A stretch of 64,000 bases of DNA from the NCBI RefSeq assembly GCF_002135335.1, contig NZ_NEGC01000001.1, forward strand, positions 434,001 through 498,000. The letters run 5' to 3'. The stretch's first letter is position 1, and each line of letters opens with the position of its first letter. Shown here in pieces: positions 58,564 through 64,000 of the stretch. This stretch comes from Acinetobacter sp. ANC 4470 (GTDB lineage Bacteria > Pseudomonadota > Gammaproteobacteria > Pseudomonadales > Moraxellaceae). The notes under the pieces are model-generated. The model was given only the letters and a program-made list of their open reading frames with translations. It was not told the origin of the DNA and ran no database searches. The position numbers and the translations under genes are program-made.

Positions 58564-59565
58564 ATGCAACAATTTAAAGATTATACAGGCTCTGTTTATG
58601 GTGGTCTCGGACATTTACTTTATGCTTATAGCCAAGCGAAAGGCTTAGTTATTTCTGAAAAACTTGAACAAGTTCAAAACTTAGAACGCTTTGACTATAG
58701 CCTCTGGCGGGATTTACTCACAGATATTCAACAGCAGATTCACGTTCCAGCTCTTGGTCTTGAAATTGCCGAATACGTACAACCGAAACATCTGGGGATC
58801 ATTGCTTATATTGCCTTATCTTGCACAACATTAGGTGAGGTTCTGCATCGTTATCATGACTTACATCGTTTAGTCTATGATGGAAGTAGCTTACAGGTGA
58901 ATATGCTTGACGACTACCTAACCATTGGCTGGGGAGATATCCCCTTTCATTTGACGACTCAAGTCACCAATGAAATTGCCATTGCCTTAATGATGCAATT
59001 TCTTCATTTATTTATAGAGTTTGATGATATTTATGTGCATGAGGTTCATTTTACCCATCCAGCCCCAAAAAATATTGCGCTATATGAGCAATATTTTCAC
59101 TGTAAAGTTCGATTTTCCCAAGCTACCGCTCAAATTATTTTGCCCATTCAAGAGCTGGCAAAACCTTTCCGTCAAGGTGACCAAACCTTACAGCAGTTGT
59201 TGATGCAACAAGCTCAAGCCTTATTAGACAAGTTGCCTCATTCCACACAATTAGATCAACGTATCCAACAAGCCATTTTAACAGGCTTACAAAAAAATCT
59301 TTATCAAATTGACCCCATTGCCAAGCAATTAAGAATGTCGGTACGTCAACTCCAGCGCCACTTACAACAACAAGGCACGACCTATCAACAACGTATGCAA
59401 GAAGTTCGCCATTTGCTGGCAGAACAATATTTAAAAGATCCACATTTAGGTCTACAAGAAATCGCATTATTGCTGAGTTATTCTGAACAAAGTGCCTTTC
59501 AACGTGCATTTAAACAATGGACTGGTTCGACACCACAACAATGGAGAAAGCAACAATATTCATAA
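58564..59565 (+). CDS. AraC family transcriptional regulator with Arabinose_bd-type N-terminal domain
   Basis: A 333-aa regulator from the ATG at 58564 (MQQFKDYTGSV); a TTG at 58534 lengthens it by ten residues. The N-terminal half (about 20-200) resembles the arabinose-binding-like ligand domain found in OruR/ArgR-type AraC regulators. The C-terminal helix-turn-helix pair is seen as IAKQLRMSVRQLQRHL and LQEIALLLSYSEQSAFQRAFKQWTGSTPQQWR. It is divergent from the fatty acid hydroxylase gene, its likely target; aqpZ follows 130 bp later. Confidence 0.88.
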   Translation: MQQFKDYTGSVYGGLGHLLYAYSQAKGLVISEKLEQVQNLERFDYSLWRDLLTDIQQQIHVPALGLEIAEYVQPKHLGIIAYIALSCTTLGEVLHRYHDLHRLVYDGSSLQVNMLDDYLTIGWGDIPFHLTTQVTNEIAIALMMQFLHLFIEFDDIYVHEVHFTHPAPKNIALYEQYFHCKVRFSQATAQIILPIQELAKPFRQGDQTLQQLLMQQAQALLDKLPHSTQLDQRIQQAILTGLQKNLYQIDPIAKQLRMSVRQLQRHLQQQGTTYQQRMQEVRHLLAEQYLKDPHLGLQEIALLLSYSEQSAFQRAFKQWTGSTPQQWRKQQYS

Positions 59566-59694
59566 ATTTAAATGACGGTCATGCTCGTGTCATGTCTATT
59601 CATCATGTTGTGATTGAGCAATATTCAATTTATCGACAAATATAAAATATCACATTGAATCATTAAAAATTTATAACAAAGTCTGGAGAATCAA

Positions 59695-60420
59695 ATGAAT
59701 AAATATCTTGCCGAATTAATTGGAACATTTTGGTTAGTCTTTGGTGGATGCGGCAGTGCAATTTTTGCAGCAGCATTCCCAGAGCTCGGAATTGGCTTTG
59801 CAGGCGTGGCACTTGCCTTTGGCTTAACCGTCCTTACTGGTGCTTATGCTTTAGGTCATATTTCAGGTGGACACTTCAATCCTGCCGTGAGTGTCGGCTT
59901 ATGGTTCGGTGGTCGTTTTGATGCCAAAGACCTCATTCCCTATATTATTTCCCAAGTCATTGGCGCAACTTTAGCAGCACTGGTTTTATATCTGATTGTG
60001 CAAGGTCAAGCTGGATTTACCAGTGCCGCTGGCTTCGCTAGCAATGGATTTGGTGAACTATCGCCAGGAAAATACTCCATGACTTCTGCTTTAATCATTG
60101 AAGTGGTATTAACAGCCTTTTTCCTCATTATTATTTTAGGTGCAACAGATAAACGAGCACCTGCAGGATTTGCACCTATCGCGATTGGTCTGGCTTTAAC
60201 GCTGATTCACTTAATTAGTATTCCTATCACCAATACCTCGGTTAATCCAGCACGCAGTACAGGTGTAGCATTCTTTGCAGACACAGCGGCTTTAAGTCAA
60301 CTTTGGCTATTCTGGGTCGCTCCTATTTTTGGTGCGATTCTTGGTGCGCTGATTTATCGCGTAGTTGCAACCGAGCAAGACTATGAAGCATCAAGCATAA
60401 AAAATCTCATATCTGATTAA
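59695..60420 (+). CDS. aqpZ: Aquaporin Z
   Basis: A water channel of 241 aa with six helices and two half-helices. Both NPA motifs are intact: [11 protein letters not shown] near 66 and [10 protein letters not shown] near 187. His in LIHLISIP and the Arg of NPAR give the narrow selectivity filter of water-specific members rather than glycerol channels. A terminator follows. Distribution of aqpZ among Acinetobacter is uneven, and its neighbours here look accessory. Confidence 0.92.
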   Translation: MNKYLAELIGTFWLVFGGCGSAIFAAAFPELGIGFAGVALAFGLTVLTGAYALGHISGGHFNPAVSVGLWFGGRFDAKDLIPYIISQVIGATLAALVLYLIVQGQAGFTSAAGFASNGFGELSPGKYSMTSALIIEVVLTAFFLIIILGATDKRAPAGFAPIAIGLALTLIHLISIPITNTSVNPARSTGVAFFADTAALSQLWLFWVAPIFGAILGALIYRVVATEQDYEASSIKNLISD

Positions 60421-60429
60421 TACTGATCA

Positions 60430-60465
60430 GTTAAGGATTTTAGATATAAAGTCCTTAACTTTTTG
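60430..60465 (+). terminator. Terminator of aqpZ
   Basis: GTTAAGGA and TCCTTAAC pair, with more pairs inside the loop, then TTTTT. Confidence 0.8.
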
Positions 60466-60738
60466 CTTATTCATGACCGAGTCTTACCGTTTTAGATCAG
60501 GTATTTGGGGCTCACTCCGTCCTTGCGAAACAGTGTTTCTTATACGCCCAAATGAGAAGCCTCAAAATATATTTTGAGTTCGTACCGCAGAACTCACTAA
60601 CTACCGAAAATTAACAAAAACAATATATTGCCAATGTCATTCTGCCTTGTGCTGCTAAGTAAAGCCATACTTTATTGATTGCTCTAGTTGCGGATGACGT
60701 TTTCGTGTATGAAATAATATTATGAATTTAAAAAATAA

Positions 60739-60770
60739 AATGCCAGTCAACTCTCTCACTGACTGGCATT
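60739..60770 (-). terminator. Terminator of the 81-aa protein gene
   Basis: AATGCCAGTCA and TGACTGGCATT pair perfectly; on the minus strand a T-rich run follows. Confidence 0.85.
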
Positions 60771-60792
60771 ACACTAAATGTAAGCTTTTTTA

Positions 60793-60808
60793 TGTTCCAC
60801 ATGGAACA
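60793..60808. promoter_or_regulatory. parS-like ParB-binding site
   Basis: TGTTCCACATGGAACA differs from the consensus chromosomal parS TGTTCCACGTGGAACA at one central base. It is the only such site I noticed in the window. It lies between a gene's stop and its terminator, outside coding sequence. ParB binding is not shown. Confidence 0.5.
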
Positions 60809-60826
60809 TGATTAAAATCTAAAGTT

Positions 60827-61072
60827 TTATAAAAATGGATTTTCAACTTCGTGTTCATCTTGACGATCAATTTTTTCAGGCAGATGACTTTCTTGCTCAA
60901 GCTGAGCAACCACATCATTTAAAAAAGCCTGCAATACTTTTGCTGCCTGCAAGCCTGCCTGATCTTTGGTCAACTGCAAATTACCATAAATACTGACACA
61001 GTCTTCTTGGTTTTCCAAAGTTAAGTCATGAATCGCATGTGACGCTGTCGCATTTTCAAAAGGTTTAAACAT
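60827..61072 (-). CDS. Small conserved protein of unknown function
   Basis: An 81-aa acidic protein, probably cytoplasmic. It begins MFKPFENATASHAIHDLTLENQEDCVSIYGNLQLT, has a helical middle (GLQAAKVLQAFLNDVVAQLEQE), and ends DEHEVENPFL. I recognise no domain. It looks like a real gene because of its own terminator, its codon use and its conserved-looking structure. Only a weak ribosome-binding site (GTGAG) is seen. Confidence 0.65.
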   Translation of the reverse strand: MFKPFENATASHAIHDLTLENQEDCVSIYGNLQLTKDQAGLQAAKVLQAFLNDVVAQLEQESHLPEKIDRQDEHEVENPFL

Positions 61073-61138
61073 TGTATGCTCACTGATTTTATTGTTTTAA
61101 AAAGTAGGATGTCCCACTTCATCCTACCGAAAAACAGC

Positions 61139-62242
61139 TTACTTCATCAACTGTAAAATGTAATGCAATAATCCTTCAATTAGTTGTTTCACAATGGCAT
61201 CTTGAGTATTTGTATCAATCGTCGGCGCCTCATTCTGGCTTGCATGGGTGGGCTTGATATCCGATGTAGACCCCACAGATGAAGATTTAAAATCTTTTTG
61301 TACCGCAGTCAATTTATCGGAACTGACATCTTCAGCACATTGGCTTTCGGCATCCCAATGTAAATACGCAATTTTTTGAGTGGCTTTCACTGCTGTTGCT
61401 TTCAATGGCAAATTATAGGTATTACGTTTTTGTTCTTCGGTGAGTTGTGGGAACAAATTTATGCCCAATTGTTCTTCTAAATAACAAACACTAACGACTT
61501 TGACCTGCAATAAATTATTGTTAGGTGCATAGTACGCACCAATTGCACCCGTTTTAGGAATATAAACGGCTTTAAAAACTGCGGTTGGAACAATAACGCC
61601 TTTCCCAATGGTCTTTAATTTTTTTGCTGCAAAAATAGGTCCTGTAACCACATACACATCATATTTATGTTTGGTGACCAGCGCACGTGTGGCTTCTTCT
61701 AATTCACGCCAAACCTGTTGATTATTTTTTGGTGCTTGCGGCACCATATTGGCTAATGAAAAACTATCTGACTGAGCAGCCTTAGTTGGCATATCGGCAT
61801 TCGGAGCCATATGCCCACGGTCATAACCTGAAGCTTTATAATCCGACAAGGTGGCACGATGTTCCACTTTTACTTTTGTTTCTTCATGAAAGCTATCTTC
61901 ACGTGGAATTTTTTGACTTAAGCGCTGTGGAGTCAATGCTTCAGCAACCCATAATGGTGTTTTAGAAACACCCGAATACATCACATTAAAACCATTAAAA
62001 CATAGTGGATAGGTATTTTTATTGAGGCTTTCTTTGGCTAAATAAGGTGGAATATCGCGATAAAACTGATCTAAACAAGCAGAATTTGATGCCGCTGGCA
62101 GTGAAACAAATTGTTGGATTTTTTCTTGTCCAAAAGCAATCGCAAAACTACTGGTTGCCACTAAACCCAAAACAATTTTTAAACTATTTTGATTTAAAAG
62201 TTGGACCCAAGATTTACTCGTTTTACGTTTCTTAATTGCCAT
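61139..62242 (-). CDS. DNA/RNA non-specific endonuclease (Serratia nuclease-like)
   Basis: A 367-aa secreted or membrane-anchored nuclease. A hydrophobic N-terminal segment follows a basic cluster (about residues 20-38, a signal anchor or signal peptide). The active-site motif SGYDRGHMAPNAD (DRGH near 138) with the later Asn/Glu of NMVPQAPKNNQQVWRELEEATR fits the NUC family. A TGTGVI-like strand (VTGPIFAAKKL, GVIVPTAVFKAVY) follows. The C-terminal 80 residues are Ser/Thr-rich and not conserved. It may scavenge nucleic acid or act against other cells. Confidence 0.85.
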   Translation of the reverse strand: MAIKKRKTSKSWVQLLNQNSLKIVLGLVATSSFAIAFGQEKIQQFVSLPAASNSACLDQFYRDIPPYLAKESLNKNTYPLCFNGFNVMYSGVSKTPLWVAEALTPQRLSQKIPREDSFHEETKVKVEHRATLSDYKASGYDRGHMAPNADMPTKAAQSDSFSLANMVPQAPKNNQQVWRELEEATRALVTKHKYDVYVVTGPIFAAKKLKTIGKGVIVPTAVFKAVYIPKTGAIGAYYAPNNNLLQVKVVSVCYLEEQLGINLFPQLTEEQKRNTYNLPLKATAVKATQKIAYLHWDAESQCAEDVSSDKLTAVQKDFKSSSVGSTSDIKPTHASQNEAPTIDTNTQDAIVKQLIEGLLHYILQLMK

Positions 62243-62497
62243 TTCTAAATAAACACTGATTTTTCACGAGCTTAACAAGCAAGTAAATTGAAGTATATGT
62301 AACTGAATTTGTTTGCTTAACAATTAAGCAGAATATGATTAACAAAAGCACAATCACTGTAACAATATGTCTAATTTTCTAAAGCTTTTATAGAGACTCT
62401 TAATGGCTTTAAGTGTGTTTGATTGAAAAAGCGATCAAAATTATGACAAGGTAAAAACAAGCAAGATTTCAGAATGATTATTTCTACGGAGTATTTT

Positions 62498-63187
62498 ATG
62501 CATGCTAAGCTTTTAGGTTTAAGCCTCATTACAGGCTTGATGAGTGCAACAGCATTTGCAGAACCTGCGATTCAACCAGGTGATTCTTTAGAAAGTTTAT
62601 CTAAAGTGAAAGTGACCACGACTGTCAATGGTCAAGCAGGTTCAATTCAAGACCTAGTTGCCAGTGGTCAAATCCGTATTATTGATGCTAGCCAAGCCAT
62701 TTCTGAGCCTACACAAGCTGGGGCTGAGACAAACGTACAAAATCATTCAGCCTCAGATTCAACCACACATATGGATACACCTGCTGTAGAACAAACCAAC
62801 ACTCCTGCTATTGAGCAAACTGCTCAAGTTACATCTGAAGAACCAATACAGCCAAATGCTGAATTAGCTATACAACAAGCAGAACAAGTCTTAAATCAAG
62901 AAGTGGCGGTACAACCCTCTACAAATAATAACAATGACAGTATTGCTGCTGCACCAATGGTTTCCTCTTCTGCTGATACTCCAGTCAATGCAGCAGATAG
63001 TGCTCAAATAGATGTCACCCATGAAGCGGTTAATGCGGCTGAAACAATGACGACGAATGAAGTCGCTGCAACACCAGAAGCCACTCAACCAACTGATGCT
63101 GTACAAGCTGCACCAGAAGCGGATCTTACAGATACGCCACTCAATGCATCTCCTGAAGCACCCATTGCGGAAACAACAGAGAACTGA
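62498..63187 (+). CDS. Secreted acidic low-complexity protein
   Basis: The ATG at 62498 (MHAKLLGLSLITGLMSATAFA) gives a signal peptide ending AFAEP; ACGGAG lies upstream. The 229-aa product is rich in Ala, Thr, Glu, Gln and Pro, with almost no Cys or Trp. The first 50 mature residues (SLESLSKVKVTTTVNGQAGSIQDLV) look ordered; the rest is disordered. No domain is recognised. It has its own terminator and is divergent from the nuclease gene. Confidence 0.7.
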   Translation: MHAKLLGLSLITGLMSATAFAEPAIQPGDSLESLSKVKVTTTVNGQAGSIQDLVASGQIRIIDASQAISEPTQAGAETNVQNHSASDSTTHMDTPAVEQTNTPAIEQTAQVTSEEPIQPNAELAIQQAEQVLNQEVAVQPSTNNNNDSIAAAPMVSSSADTPVNAADSAQIDVTHEAVNAAETMTTNEVAATPEATQPTDAVQAAPEADLTDTPLNASPEAPIAETTEN

Positions 63188-63215
63188 TCACGCTTTGTTG
63201 GGTTTTATCCTCCAA

Positions 63216-63249
63216 TAAAAAAACCAAGGCATTCACCTTGGTTTTTTTA
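63216..63249 (+). terminator. Bidirectional terminator between the secreted protein and kup
   Basis: AAACCAAGG and CCTTGGTTT pair across CATTCA, with A-runs and T-runs on the two sides, so it can stop both convergent transcripts. Confidence 0.9.
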
Positions 63250-63268
63250 TGTGTAATTCAATACATGA

Positions 63269-64000
63269 CTAAATTTCGATTTGACTGCCCAGTTCTACCA
63301 CGCGATTCGGCGGGATTTGATAAAAATCACTGACTGGACTGGTATTTCGTTGCATTGAAATAAATAGTTTTTCACGCCATGGAGATAACCCATCTCCAAC
63401 CGTGTGAATTAATCGATCACGAGAAATAAAGAAGCTGATTTGCATCATGTCAAACTCAAGCCCTAATTGTTCATAAGCTTGTTTAAGTGCTTGTGGAATA
63501 TTAGGCTGATCTTTAAAACCATAATACATCGAGATTCGATAGAAACGCTCATCCAATTTTTCAACTTGAATACGTTCCTCTGGTGCTACATAAGGAATAT
63601 CGCGGGTAATTACAGTTACCATCATATTTAATTCATGTAACACTTTATTGTGCTTAATATTATGCAACATCGCATGCGGCACAATATTGGGTGTCCCCGT
63701 CAAAAATACTGCTGCACCGGGAACAAATTGTGTTTCAGCACTCATACCAATACTTTTGATAAACAGATCAATTGGCAAAGCATCCTTTTCTAAACGCGCC
63801 AAGACAATTTCTCGTCCCATTTTCCACGTCATTAAAATGGTATAGACCGCTGCACCAATTAAAATTGGCACCCATCCGCCCGAAATAATCTTTAAAGAGG
63901 TCGAAGCAACAAAAATCAAATCAATGAATAAGAATGGGATAGCAAAGAGTAAAACTTTCCATACAGGCCAACGCCAAAAACCATAAGCAAGGAACGAAAT
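63269..64000 (-). CDS. kup: Low-affinity potassium transporter Kup, C-terminal part (runs off the window)
   Basis: Proton-coupled potassium uptake protein. Only the C-terminal part is in the window, and the frame is open at its right edge, so the start lies outside. The last membrane helices are visible ([44 protein letters not shown]), then the cytoplasmic domain with [23 protein letters not shown] and the [13 protein letters not shown] block. The visible part is normal for the family, with no truncation. About 240 residues are seen of about 620-630 expected. Confidence 0.93.
   Translation of the reverse strand: MSFLAYGFWRWPVWKVLLFAIPFLFIDLIFVASTSLKIISGGWVPILIGAAVYTILMTWKMGREIVLARLEKDALPIDLFIKSIGMSAETQFVPGAAVFLTGTPNIVPHAMLHNIKHNKVLHELNMMVTVITRDIPYVAPEERIQVEKLDERFYRISMYYGFKDQPNIPQALKQAYEQLGLEFDMMQISFFISRDRLIHTVGDGLSPWREKLFISMQRNTSPVSDFYQIPPNRVVELGSQIEI

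Larger units (their letters stand above)
60421..60826. other. Structured non-coding gap after aqpZ
   Basis: These 406 bp hold the aqpZ terminator (60430-60465), an 18-bp perfect palindrome (60561-60578) that overlaps a second hairpin (to 60596), the terminator of the next minus-strand gene (60739-60770) and a parS-like 16-mer (60793-60808). No ORF is visible. Confidence 0.5.

Overview
The window is ordinary chromosome of an Acinetobacter-like gammaproteobacterium (Moraxellaceae). The evidence is the AT-rich composition, the argH / algZ-algR-hemCDXY order shared with Pseudomonas-type genomes, the tRNA-Thr-Tyr-Gly-Thr-tuf operon, the dispersed his genes (hisB-hisH ... hisA ... hisF), the dispersed type II secretion genes (gspN-gspC-gspD) and the closely spaced fadB-fadA pair. 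Genes are dense and intact. I see no insertion sequence, prophage, CRISPR array or clear pseudogene.

Layout. 0-3.3 kb: dut, rep and an OmpA-like lipoprotein. 3.5-8 kb: an acyltransferase, a membrane protein with an S4-like segment, minCDE and a small conserved gene. 8-16.6 kb: an AEC transporter, ftsK divergent from trxB, the two leucyl-transferases aat and bpt, rimI and a metal-dependent hydrolase. 16.8-18.6 kb: tuf with four upstream tRNAs. 18.6-26.4 kb: trpE, gph, an FHA protein, gspD/gspC/gspN and an H-NS-like protein. 26.5-32.7 kb: a thioesterase, hemY, hemX, hemD, hemC, algR and algZ, all on the minus strand and divergent from argH. 32.7-39.2 kb: argH, yggX, a candidate small RNA, pgsA, a TesB-like thioesterase, uvrC and a lipoprotein. 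39.8-43.1 kb: fadBA. 43.2-49.7 kb: genus-type lipoproteins and secreted proteins, tehB, a second methyltransferase, twin tRNA-Phe genes and a GNAT protein. 49.8-57.2 kb: hisB, hisH, a DUF805 protein, an RNase D-like exonuclease, hisA, an EamA transporter, two small membrane proteins, thrB and hisF. 57.2-60.8 kb: a looser, accessory-looking stretch with a fatty acid hydroxylase, an AraC regulator and aquaporin between structured non-coding gaps. 60.8-64 kb: a small conserved gene, a DNA/RNA non-specific endonuclease, a secreted low-complexity protein and the 3' part of kup.

The genes cover housekeeping functions: nucleotide hygiene and DNA repair (dut, rep, uvrC), division (minCDE, ftsK), translation (tuf, tRNAs, rimI), haem, histidine, tryptophan, threonine and arginine synthesis, fatty acid oxidation, protein export and N-end-rule tagging. 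I found no obviously new multi-gene system. The observations most worth a second look are non-coding: a parS-like 16-mer at 60793-60808, one base from the ParB consensus; a promoter-hairpin-terminator unit at 34634-34731 that looks like an undescribed small RNA; the 10-bp overlap of the divergent argH and algZ starts; possible leader switches ahead of hisF and trpE; and twin tRNA-Phe genes sharing an acceptor-stem mismatch.
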